A DNA stretch of 64,000 nucleotides. Source: MED-G105 sp039814575. Its GTDB lineage: Bacteria > Pseudomonadota > Alphaproteobacteria > Caulobacterales > Parvularculaceae. A program made the translations under genes and the position numbers. Shown one piece after another: positions 26,023-33,719 of the stretch; within the stretch, counting starts at the first letter, position 1; each line of letters begins with the position of its first letter. The notes beneath the pieces are model-generated. The model had not been told where the DNA came from and made no database searches. It saw only the letters and a program-made list of their open reading frames with translations. The stretch covers positions 7,165-71,164 of the forward strand of contig JBCCAY010000020.1 in the NCBI GenBank assembly GCA_039814575.1, given 5' to 3'.

Positions 26023-26430
26023 ATGGCCAGACGCAGACTAACGAGCGATGCAGGCGACGAGGAAGACGTTAACGTCACGCCGCTTCTCGACATCGTCTTC
26101 ATCATGCTGATCTTCTTCATCGTGACGTCGACTTTCGTGAAAGAGCCTGGTGTCGACATCAATCGCCCTGAGGCGACGACGGCGACCGACCGTAAATTGG
26201 CGTCGATCCTGGTCGGCATAAATGCTGAGAATGAAATCTATATCAACAAAGACGAAGTCGAGTTGAATCAGGTTCGATTAGCCGTGGAAGCGCTAAAGCG
26301 GGAAAACCCCAAGGGGACAGCTGCTATCCAGATCGACGCTGCCGCTGAGGCGCGTTACCTCGTCGAAGTTGCAGACCAAATTCGAGCCGCCGGCGTCCGC
26401 GAGATCGCGGTGTCGACCGAAGATAAGTAA
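26023..26430 (+). CDS. exbD: ExbD-type biopolymer transporter, second copy
   Basis: A 135-residue ExbD/TolR protein: DEEDVNVTPLLDIVFIMLIFFIVTSTFVKE gives the membrane helix with the essential Asp, then a periplasmic domain with INRPEATTA and INKDEVELNQVR. The ATG at 26023 is preferred to one at 25990 because the upstream 11 residues (MGVCCEEAEPE) look uncoded and GGAG sits 7 bases before it. Two tandem ExbD genes in one TonB operon are found in several marine proteobacteria. tonB follows after 15 bases. Confidence 0.92.
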   Translation: MARRRLTSDAGDEEDVNVTPLLDIVFIMLIFFIVTSTFVKEPGVDINRPEATTATDRKLASILVGINAENEIYINKDEVELNQVRLAVEALKRENPKGTAAIQIDAAAEARYLVEVADQIRAAGVREIAVSTEDK

Positions 26431-26445
26431 GGGCGGAGAGCGATC

Positions 26446-27045
26446 ATGGGCTCGATTATTCGTTTATTCATCGGTTTGCCTGGCGCCGCCGTTGTCACCG
26501 TTTTCTTGTTTTTGTTCATGAAGTTCATGATTAGCGGCGAGACGCGTCTTGAGGACGAGAAAGACGCGATAAACATCAGCATCACGTCCCAGCTTCAGGA
26601 TACGGACCTTAATAATCTGAATCAGGATTTTAAACGTCCGACGCTCGATACGCCGCCGCCGCCGCCGCCGGCCGTCACGGACCCATCGAACCGTCCGTCA
26701 CTCGACGGCGTGCGCGCCGAAATCCCGCAGATTGACGCGAATTTGAATGTGGGCACTGGCTTCAACCCGGACCGTGACGCGCAGCCATTGGTTCGCATTC
26801 AGCAAGCCTATCCCGAGCGCTGCATGAGCCGCGCCAAACCGTCGGAGAGCGTGCTTGTTGAATTCGACGTTACGCCGGATGGCACGACGACAAACGTCAG
26901 GGTGGTTGATACGTCGAACAGTTGTTTCAACCGCTCGGTCATTCGTTCGGTTGAACGTTGGAAGTATCAGCCGAAGATCGTCGACAACGAGCCGCAATGG
27001 CGCCGTGGTGTTCAGACGACCATTACGTATGAACTTGCGGAATAG
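26446..27045 (+). CDS. tonB: TonB2-type energy transducer
   Basis: A 199-residue TonB. One N-terminal membrane helix at residues 8-28, a short Pro-rich stretch at 69-75 (a run of seven Pro), and a C-terminal TonB box-binding domain from about 118: YPERCMSRAKPSESVLVEFD, VRVVDTSNSCFNRSVIRSVERWKYQP. Cys126 and Cys160 flank the domain and could form a disulfide. The Pro-rich linker is much shorter than in Escherichia TonB (239 residues), as in TonB2 types. It transmits proton-motive force to outer-membrane receptors; no TonB-dependent receptor lies in this window. Confidence 0.93.
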   Translation: MGSIIRLFIGLPGAAVVTVFLFLFMKFMISGETRLEDEKDAINISITSQLQDTDLNNLNQDFKRPTLDTPPPPPPAVTDPSNRPSLDGVRAEIPQIDANLNVGTGFNPDRDAQPLVRIQQAYPERCMSRAKPSESVLVEFDVTPDGTTTNVRVVDTSNSCFNRSVIRSVERWKYQPKIVDNEPQWRRGVQTTITYELAE

Positions 27046-27200
27046 GCGGCGTTGATATGGGACCGATTGGGCCGATCGACCGCCGTCAGATAGAGATAAG
27101 ACAAAGCGCCACGCACGCGCGTTTTTCAGTGTGGGGCTGGGGTAAGAATGATGCGTGTCGCCACGGGGCGATCGGCATCACAGCGTAGGGCGATGAGACC

Positions 27201-28835
27201 ATGGCTTTAATCAAACGAATCGCCGTTTCGATGGCTGGCGGCTTCGCTTTCGCTGCAGCGGCGTCGCTAGGTTTCGGCGCTGGCATGGTGGCGTTTCCGG
27301 CTCAGGCGGTTGCGCAAGAAGACGATGACGAATCACGCCAGAAGCGGTCGCAGACACTAGACCCTGCTGTCGCGCGTGTTTTGCAAGAAGTCTTCACGGC
27401 GATCCAAGAAGAGCGTTATCAAGAAGCCCTTGGTCAAATTAATCAGCTGCTCGCCCAGCGCGGCGATCGCATGAAAGCCTTTGATAAGGCGACAACGTAC
27501 GAGCTGCGTGGTTCCATCAAAGTTAATCTTGACGATTATCGTGGCGCGTTAAGCGATTTCCAATCCGCGCTCAACGCTAATGGTTTGTCGCAATCCCGGA
27601 ATAATCAGTTACGGTATTTTATCGCTCAGATTTATTTCCAGTTGCAACAATACCAGCAGGCGATTTCAGGTCTAAATAGCTGGATCAATTCGGCCAGGGC
27701 CGCCGGCGAAACGGTTGATCCGAACGCTTATTATCTTCTTGCCGCCGCCTATGTTCAGCTGCAGCCGCCGAATTACCGCGCGGCGGTCGGACCCGCGGAG
27801 CGCGTTGTCGCCGCGCGCGGCAGTGGGCCAGAGCCGAAAAAATCCGATTTCGATCTTCTCAATCTGATTTATTCTGAGCTCCGCGAGAGCGGTAAACGGG
27901 GATCGCTCCTGGAACGGATGGTCAATCTTTGGCCGGGCGAACGCACTTATTGGACGCAGTTGTCGGGTCTTTATTCCCAGTCCGGTCGCGACCGAGAGGC
28001 GTTTTCGGTGTTGGAAGTGGCTTATCGTGCGGGACTTTTGTCGCGTGAAAGCGAAATTGTTACGCTCGTTAATTACTATTCCTACTTCGACAATCCCTAT
28101 CGCGGTGCGAAACTCCTCCAGCGTGAAATGGAAGCCGGGCGCGTCGATCGCGATCTTGATAACTTAGTGTTGCTGTCCCAGCTCTACAGCCAATCTCGCG
28201 AGCATAAGCGCGCTATACCGGTCTTACGCGAAGCGTCGCGTTTATCCAGCAAGGGCGAGCTTTCCTATCGTCTCGGTCAGGTCTTGCTCGCCGATGAACA
28301 GTACGCCGCTTCGGAGCGTGCGCTGCGAACCGCGTTGAACAAGGGCGGCATGAACGCGCGTCAGACAGGCGATGCGTGGCTGCTTTTGGGCACCGCCCGT
28401 TTCAGCCAGGCGGGACCGGGCGATCGCGAGACGCGCAAACGCGCCCGCGAAGCATTCCAACGGGCGACGCAGTATTCAACGGCTGGCAGCCAGGCGCGCA
28501 ATTGGGTCGCCTACATCAAAGCGATCGATGACACTGAGGACCAACAGGACGAACTCGAGTGCAATCAGCGCATTGAAGCCATGCGCGACGACATCAACCG
28601 ATTGCGCACGCAAGCCCAAGTGTGCCGCCTTCAAAATGACGGCAATTGCGACGCGTTTGAAACGCGCTTGCAAGAGGTTCAAGCCGAAGTCAATACGATG
28701 TCAACGACCCGCTGCGGGCGCAAAGCGCCGCCGACGCCGGTGGCAACAGATGCCGACGACGCCGCTTCTTCGGATGAAGACGCCGAGACCGCTGCTGAGA
28801 GCGCGGATGCGGCTGACGACGACGCCTCAGAGTAA
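27201..28835 (+). CDS. secreted TPR protein of the TonB2 operon
   Basis: A 544-residue exported protein. A signal peptide is present (residues 1-37: hydrophobic Ala/Gly core then PAQAVAQ). Residues 50-400 contain several tetratricopeptide-like repeats (ALGQINQLLAQRGDRMKAF, GALSDFQSALNANG, PNYRAAVGPAERVVAARG, YRLGQVLLADEQYAASERALRTAL, AREAFQRATQYSTAGSQARNW). The C-terminus has four Cys and ends in an acidic Asp/Glu/Ala tail. TPR genes of this type follow tonB2 in Vibrio and Shewanella operons, where they are needed for full uptake; a periplasmic scaffold role is likely. It starts 155 bases after tonB. Confidence 0.88.
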   Translation: MALIKRIAVSMAGGFAFAAAASLGFGAGMVAFPAQAVAQEDDDESRQKRSQTLDPAVARVLQEVFTAIQEERYQEALGQINQLLAQRGDRMKAFDKATTYELRGSIKVNLDDYRGALSDFQSALNANGLSQSRNNQLRYFIAQIYFQLQQYQQAISGLNSWINSARAAGETVDPNAYYLLAAAYVQLQPPNYRAAVGPAERVVAARGSGPEPKKSDFDLLNLIYSELRESGKRGSLLERMVNLWPGERTYWTQLSGLYSQSGRDREAFSVLEVAYRAGLLSRESEIVTLVNYYSYFDNPYRGAKLLQREMEAGRVDRDLDNLVLLSQLYSQSREHKRAIPVLREASRLSSKGELSYRLGQVLLADEQYAASERALRTALNKGGMNARQTGDAWLLLGTARFSQAGPGDRETRKRAREAFQRATQYSTAGSQARNWVAYIKAIDDTEDQQDELECNQRIEAMRDDINRLRTQAQVCRLQNDGNCDAFETRLQEVQAEVNTMSTTRCGRKAPPTPVATDADDAASSDEDAETAAESADAADDDASE

Positions 28836-28850
28836 TAAGCAGACTTCGAC

Positions 28851-28870
28851 CGGACGCGTTATTGCGTCCG
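28851..28870 (+). other. hairpin after the TonB operon
   Basis: CGGACGC/GCGTCCG 7-bp perfect stem with a 6-base loop, 15 bases after the TPR gene stop. No T-run follows, so a weak terminator or a 3'-end stabiliser. Confidence 0.45.
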
Positions 28871-29050
28871 ATCCGCTTTCCAATTATCGGGGCGGCTCTG
28901 TATGACGGTGCTCTGACGCGCCTCTCGGCGCTCAGGCAGTTTTCAATATTTCATCGGTCAGGCTTCGGCGCTTACCAAAGTCGCTCGCCAAAATCGCTGT
29001 CGCGCCTTGTCGACGGCGAGTGATGAACTTTTGAACGATATACTGGCGTC

Positions 29051-29932
29051 TTAACGGGTCGGCGTCGGCGTTTCGCCGGAATAGTCATAAAATCCACGGC
29101 CGGTTTTACGGCCGAGCCATCCTGCTTCGACATATTTTATAAGCAGCGGGCACGGACGATATTTTGAATCCGAAAGACCTTCATAAAGGACTTGCATAAT
29201 CGCAAGGCAGGTGTCGAGGCCGATAAAATCGGCCAGCGCCAAGGGGCCCATTGGGTGGTTCGCGCCGAGTTTCATCGCTGTATCGATCGCTTCAACGGTC
29301 CCGACGCCCTCATACAGCGTAAAGATCGCTTCATTGATCATCGGCATCAAAACGCGATTGACAATAAACGCCGGAAAGTCTTCCGAGACGGCCATCGTCT
29401 TATCGAGCGAGACGATGAGTGATTTCGTCCGTTCAAACGTCTCTTTGTTCGTGGCGATGCCGCGGATCACTTCCACAAGCTGCATTAGTGGGGCCGGGTT
29501 CATGAAATGCAGCCCGATAAAGTTCTGTGGACGATCCGTCGCCGCGGCGAGCGCCGTTATCGAAATCGAGGACGTGTTGGTGGCGATGATCGCGTCTTGT
29601 TTCAACGCTGGGGACAGGTCTGCAAAGATCTTCTTTTTGATGTCTTGGTTTTCTGTCGCCGCTTCGATGACGATGTCGCAATCGCCAAGATCGGTGAGTG
29701 CGTTCGTTTTGGCGATTGCTGCAAGCGTTCGATCGTTTTCTTCTTTGGTGACCGCGCCTTTTGCGATTTGCCGCTCGAGATTTGATGCGATGTTCTTAAT
29801 CGCGCGATCGACGCAGTCGCCGTCGACGTCGTAAAGGGCGACATCGAACCCCTTTAGGCCGAAAACATGGGCGATGCCGCCGCCCATTTGTCCGGCGCCG
29901 ATTACGCCGACCTTCTGAATAGTTGCGCCCAT
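29051..29932 (-). CDS. hbd: 3-hydroxybutyryl-CoA (3-hydroxyacyl-CoA) dehydrogenase
   Basis: A 293-residue NAD-dependent dehydrogenase that oxidises or reduces short-chain 3-hydroxyacyl-CoA. The Rossmann motif KVGVIGAGQMGGGIAHVF is at residues 6-23 with catalytic residues NTSSISITALA, the His-containing GLHFMNPAPLMQLVEVI, and the 3HCDH_C domain ANHPMGPLALADFIGLDTCLAI. The frame is open upstream, but the ATG at 29932 gives the family start and a GAGG site upstream. It is next to etfBA, which would accept electrons from the partner acyl-CoA dehydrogenase; that neighbourhood fits fatty-acid or polyhydroxybutyrate metabolism. A single gene; the flanking gap to etfA holds its promoter. Confidence 0.94.
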   Translation of the reverse strand: MGATIQKVGVIGAGQMGGGIAHVFGLKGFDVALYDVDGDCVDRAIKNIASNLERQIAKGAVTKEENDRTLAAIAKTNALTDLGDCDIVIEAATENQDIKKKIFADLSPALKQDAIIATNTSSISITALAAATDRPQNFIGLHFMNPAPLMQLVEVIRGIATNKETFERTKSLIVSLDKTMAVSEDFPAFIVNRVLMPMINEAIFTLYEGVGTVEAIDTAMKLGANHPMGPLALADFIGLDTCLAIMQVLYEGLSDSKYRPCPLLIKYVEAGWLGRKTGRGFYDYSGETPTPTR

Positions 29933-30283
29933 GCCCGCCTCGCTAAAAATTATGGTTCCCACACGTCCATCGCGCTCGATTATGGCGCATTTGCTGCGCA
30001 AAACAATTGCACTGCTGCAACGCACAAAGTCGCAGTTTGGGCGGCAAGCGATAAAAATACGATTAAGTGCGCTGAGGCGATCGAAGGGGCATCAGAAACG
30101 CGGCGTAATTTGACGACATGATCGCCGCCGAGGCGCTGCCATAACCGTGGACGCGCTGACGGCTCATTAAGCTGACGCCGTATATCGACCCGAACGCCCC
30201 AGTCCCAAATTTGCCGGCGCAATAATCCCGCCGAAGTGAGAAATGGCTTGCTCACGATGCAGCGGCGATGTGGTCCGGGCACA
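29933..30283. other. gap between hbd and the etfBA terminator
   Basis: This 351-bp stretch should carry the hbd promoter. No gene, riboswitch or distinctive repeat was seen. Confidence 0.5.
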
Positions 30284-30320
30284 AAAAACCGCAAGCGGCG
30301 CGGAGCGGCTTGCGGTTTTT
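30284..30320 (-). terminator. Rho-independent terminator after etfBA
   Basis: Stem AAAAACCGCAAGC (30284-30296) pairs with GCTTGCGGTTTTT (30308-30320) around an 11-base loop. On the minus strand it follows etfA and is closed by a T-run; the T-runs on both strands make it bidirectional. Confidence 0.9.
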
Positions 30321-30377
30321 ATCGTCTCAATTGTCTTGCCGAACGGATCGGCCGCCTGATGCTCTTAACTTGGCGCT

Positions 30378-31307
30378 CTAAAGCGCGGCTTGCAGTTCCG
30401 GCAAGACTTTGAAGAGGTCGCCCACAAGGCCGTAATCCGCCACTTGGAAAATCGGCGCTTCTTCGTCTTTGTTGATGGCGACGATAATCTTGCTGTCTTT
30501 CATGCCGGCGAGGTGCTGAATGGCGCCGGAAATGCCAACAGCGATATAAAGCTCTGGCGCGACGACCTTGCCGGTCTGGCCGACTTGGTAATCGTTCGGC
30601 ACATAGCCGGCGTCGACCGCGGCGCGCGAGGCGCCGATCGCGGCGCCCAGCTTGTCGGCGACCGGATAGAGAAACTCTTCAAAGTTCTCCGTGGAGCCGA
30701 GGGCCCGTCCGCCGGAAATGATGATCTTCGCGGACGTCAGTTCCGGACGATCCGATTCGGTGAGGTCTTCGCTCACGAACGAGGAAAGGCCCGGTTTGTC
30801 GCCGCTCGCGATGGTCTCGACAGCGGCGCTCCCGCCGTCGCCGGCCGCCGCGAAGGACGCCGTTCGCACCGTGACGATTTTCTTCGGATCGCTTGATTTC
30901 ACTTTCGCGATGGCGTTGCCGGCATAGATCGGACGGACAAAGGTGTCCGGGCCTTCAACAGCGATGACGTCGGAAATCTGCATCACGTCGAGAAGGGCGG
31001 CGACGCGCGGCATGATGTTTTTGCCGTTCGCGCCCGCCGGCGCGGCGATCGCGTCATATTGCGCGGCAAGCGCCACGAGCAGGGCCGCGGTCGGCTCGGC
31101 GAGCAACCGCTCATAGACGGGGTCGTCGGCATGGAGAACTTTGCGCACGCCGGCGATCGCGGCGGCTTCTTTTGCGACAGCTTCGGCGCCGGAACCCGCG
31201 ACGAGAATGTCGACATCGCCGCCCATCGCCGCGGCGGCGGTGACGGTTTTTGCAACGGCGTCGGAGAGGGCGGCGTTATCGTGATCCGCTAAGACAAGAA
31301 CAGCCAC
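30378..31307 (-). CDS. etfA: electron transfer flavoprotein alpha subunit
   Basis: A 309-residue EtfA (FixB). The C-terminal FAD domain has IISGGRALGSTENFEE, GAAIGASRAAVDAGYVPNDYQVGQTGKVVAPELYIAVGISGAIQH, the standard signature, and SKIIVAINKDEEAPIFQVADYGLVGDL. Together with EtfB it carries electrons from acyl-CoA dehydrogenases to the quinone pool. The start is GTG, immediately after the etfB stop codon (TAAGTG), with GGAG 8 bases before the GTG; translational coupling is likely. A terminator at 30284-30320 ends the operon. Confidence 0.96.
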   Translation of the reverse strand: MAVLVLADHDNAALSDAVAKTVTAAAAMGGDVDILVAGSGAEAVAKEAAAIAGVRKVLHADDPVYERLLAEPTAALLVALAAQYDAIAAPAGANGKNIMPRVAALLDVMQISDVIAVEGPDTFVRPIYAGNAIAKVKSSDPKKIVTVRTASFAAAGDGGSAAVETIASGDKPGLSSFVSEDLTESDRPELTSAKIIISGGRALGSTENFEEFLYPVADKLGAAIGASRAAVDAGYVPNDYQVGQTGKVVAPELYIAVGISGAIQHLAGMKDSKIIVAINKDEEAPIFQVADYGLVGDLFKVLPELQAAL

Positions 31308-32057
31308 TTATAGGACTCCTGCTTCGTTTTTCAGTTTGTCGACGAGGGCGCCGACGCTTTCAACCATGACGCCGGCTTCGCGCGCGGCCGGCTCGGAGAC
31401 ATTCAGAACTTCCAAGCGGGCGTCGATCGTTACGCCGTAATCGGATGGTTCTTTCACATCCAAAGGCTTTTTCTTCGCCTTCATAATGTTCGGCAAAGAC
31501 GCGTAGCGCGGCTCGTTCAAGCGTAAGTCCGCGGTGACGACGACCGGGCCTTCGAGCGTGATCGTTTGCAGGCCGCCGTCCACTTCGCGGGTGACGTTCC
31601 ACTTGCCGTCAGCTTGCTCGACTTTCGAGGCGAACGTGCCTTGCGCCCAACCAAGCAGGGCCGCCAGCATTTGGCCGGTTTGATTGCAATCATCGTCGAT
31701 CGCCTGCTTGCCCATCATGACGAGGTCCGGCGATTCCTGTTCGCACACGCCCTTTAGCAGTTTGGCGACAGCGAGCGGTTCAACCGTTTCGTCGGTCTTG
31801 ATGAGAATGCCGCGATCAGCGCCCATGGCGAGGGCCTGGCGGATTTGGTCCTGGGCTTTTTCCGGTCCGATCGATACTGCTACTATTTCGGTTGCGGCGC
31901 CGCTTTCTTTCAGGCGCACCGCTTCTTCGACGGCGATTTCGTCGAACGGGTTCATGGACATTTTCACATTGGCGAGGTCAACGCCGGACCCGTCGGACTT
32001 CACGCGCACTTTAACGTTATAGTCGACGACGCGCTTTACGGGGACGAGCACTTTCAT
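31308..32057 (-). CDS. etfB: electron transfer flavoprotein beta subunit
   Basis: A 249-residue EtfB (FixA) starting MKVLVPVKRVVDYNVKVRVK. It carries the AMP-binding and signature motifs NPFDEIAVEEAVRLKE, GADRGILI, and the family signature LRLNEPRYASLPNIMKAKKKPLD. The ATG at 32057 has AAGGA 9 bases upstream; an earlier in-frame ATG would add seven unlikely residues. It is the first gene of the etfBA operon. Confidence 0.96.
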   Translation of the reverse strand: MKVLVPVKRVVDYNVKVRVKSDGSGVDLANVKMSMNPFDEIAVEEAVRLKESGAATEIVAVSIGPEKAQDQIRQALAMGADRGILIKTDETVEPLAVAKLLKGVCEQESPDLVMMGKQAIDDDCNQTGQMLAALLGWAQGTFASKVEQADGKWNVTREVDGGLQTITLEGPVVVTADLRLNEPRYASLPNIMKAKKKPLDVKEPSDYGVTIDARLEVLNVSEPAAREAGVMVESVGALVDKLKNEAGVL

Positions 32058-32326
32058 TCGGAATTCCTTCTTCTCCAAAGGCGGAGCGCGCTTCTTAGCC
32101 CCGCTCAGGAACGTATCGGGCGAAAATAGACGCAGCGTCGACGGGGTTCAATGCGCCGTGGCGCCTTCTATAGCGCCCTATATGCGCCTTTCAGCGATTC
32201 GGCCGGTCTATCTCGGCGCTCCGGCGTTGTCCATATGCTTGATAGGGGATGTTTGGCATGGCCTTCGGATAAGGGGGTTAGTTCAGCTAAACCAAACGCC
32301 GAAAGCGTATAGAGGGGCTCGACCGG

Positions 32327-33340
32327 CTAGTGTTTCACCCGAACGAGCTGTTTGCCGACATTCTCGCCGGAGATGAGGCGCATAAAGGCCGCCGGCGCAT
32401 TTTCAACGCCCTCCAGAATGTCCTCGCGCACGGATATCGCCCCTTCCTTATGCCATTGCAGAAGGTCGGCGATCGCTTCGGTTTCTTGGTCCTCATAGTC
32501 AGAGACCAAAAACCCCTTTTTCGCTAAGCGTTTGACGATGAAGGCGTCGGTGTCGCGCGGCCCAATGTCCTGCGCCGGGTCCGAAAATTGCGCGCCGGCG
32601 ATCCTGCCGCAGGCGATGATGCGGCCGGCGATATTCATCACCTTTATCGCTTCGTCATAGATCGGCCCGCCCGTGTTATCGAAGAAGACGTCAACGCCGC
32701 CGGGACAGGCCTCTTTCAGCTTCTTAGGAAAAGCGGGATCTTTGCGGTTAACCGCCGCAGCGTACCCTAGGGTTTCGATGCAGTAGTTGATTTTGTCATC
32801 TGAGCCGACGACCGCGACGGCGCGGCATTTTTTGATTTTAGCGATGGCCGCAACGATCGATCCGACCGAGCCAGCCCCGGCGGACACCAGCACTGTTTCT
32901 CCCGCAGTGGGGCGACCGATATCGAGCAAGCCGAAATAGGCGGTGAGCCCCGGATTGATCAGCGTAAGGGCCAATTTCGGCGTTTCGCCGACCAGTGGCG
33001 CGATCGCCTGGGATTCCGCGTCGGGGCCGTCGAGAGCGAAGCTTTGCATCCCAAATGACCCCATCACCATGTCGCCGACCGCGCGTTCTGACCAGTTTGA
33101 CTGAATGACTTGACCGATAGCATCGGCTTCCATGACATCGCCGACGTCGACGCCTGGCGCGTAGTTCTCGCGCGATTTAATTCGTGTGATGAGATAAGGA
33201 TCGATTGAAATCCAATCGACGCGGATGAGCGCTTCGCCGTCTTTCGGGACCGGCTGCTCGTCTACGTCGTAGCGAAAGTTTTGAAGGCCTGGCAGCCCCG
33301 TCGCTTTCGCAGCGAGTTTGATGCAAGGATTGGATGGCAT
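32327..33340 (-). CDS. NADP-dependent MDR oxidoreductase
   Basis: A 337-residue medium-chain reductase of the leukotriene B4 dehydrogenase/CurA type (prostaglandin reductase-like). Visible are LPGLQNFRYDVDEQPVPKDGEALIRVDWISIDPYL, GLTAYFGLLDIGRPTAGETVLVSAGAGSVGSIV with the Rossmann loop, and VDVFFDNTGGPIYDEAI. No zinc ligands are present, as expected for this zinc-independent group. Substrates of relatives are alpha,beta-unsaturated ketones and quinones. It stands alone upstream of the HIG1-type gene. Confidence 0.88.
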   Translation of the reverse strand: MPSNPCIKLAAKATGLPGLQNFRYDVDEQPVPKDGEALIRVDWISIDPYLITRIKSRENYAPGVDVGDVMEADAIGQVIQSNWSERAVGDMVMGSFGMQSFALDGPDAESQAIAPLVGETPKLALTLINPGLTAYFGLLDIGRPTAGETVLVSAGAGSVGSIVAAIAKIKKCRAVAVVGSDDKINYCIETLGYAAAVNRKDPAFPKKLKEACPGGVDVFFDNTGGPIYDEAIKVMNIAGRIIACGRIAGAQFSDPAQDIGPRDTDAFIVKRLAKKGFLVSDYEDQETEAIADLLQWHKEGAISVREDILEGVENAPAAFMRLISGENVGKQLVRVKH

Positions 33341-33392
33341 GGGTGCGGCTTTTGAGTTTTCGAACGTTACGCCAGGCGCTGTGAAAAGGCCG

Positions 33393-33602
33393 CTATCCGG
33401 CGGGGCCGCGGCCGATCAAAAACAAGAAGAGGCACATCAGGCCAATGGCGACGGCTTGCGCTGTAACGCGCCAGCGCATCAGTTTGTTGCCGTTCTCTTT
33501 GGCGAACGTCCCGCCCTTCGCAAGGGAATAGATGCCCGCTGCTAAGATCAAGAGGGTCGCGGCGAGCGCGAGTGGAATGAGGAAAAAGACGAAGCCGGAC
33601 AT
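33393..33602 (-). CDS. HIG1-domain twin-transmembrane protein
   Basis: A 69-residue protein with two membrane helices (FVFFLIPLALAATLLILAAGIYSL and VAIGLMCLFLFLIG) joined by a charged loop GGTFAKENGNKLMRWRVTAQA. The NKLMRWRV loop is the HIG1/Hypoxia-induced domain signature of alphaproteobacterial twin transmembrane proteins, some of which associate with cytochrome oxidase. It is 52 bases from the MDR gene, same strand. Confidence 0.85.
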   Translation of the reverse strand: MSGFVFFLIPLALAATLLILAAGIYSLAKGGTFAKENGNKLMRWRVTAQAVAIGLMCLFLFLIGRGPAG

Positions 33603-33719
33603 TTCCGTTCCTTCCTGGCGGTTGGGTGGCTGAGGTGGCCGCTTTCTACTAATACGTTAGGGCGCGCAAAAGAGATGCTTGCAGCGCGTCTGGGGATGCG
33701 ACCCCGCGTCATCGTTACG

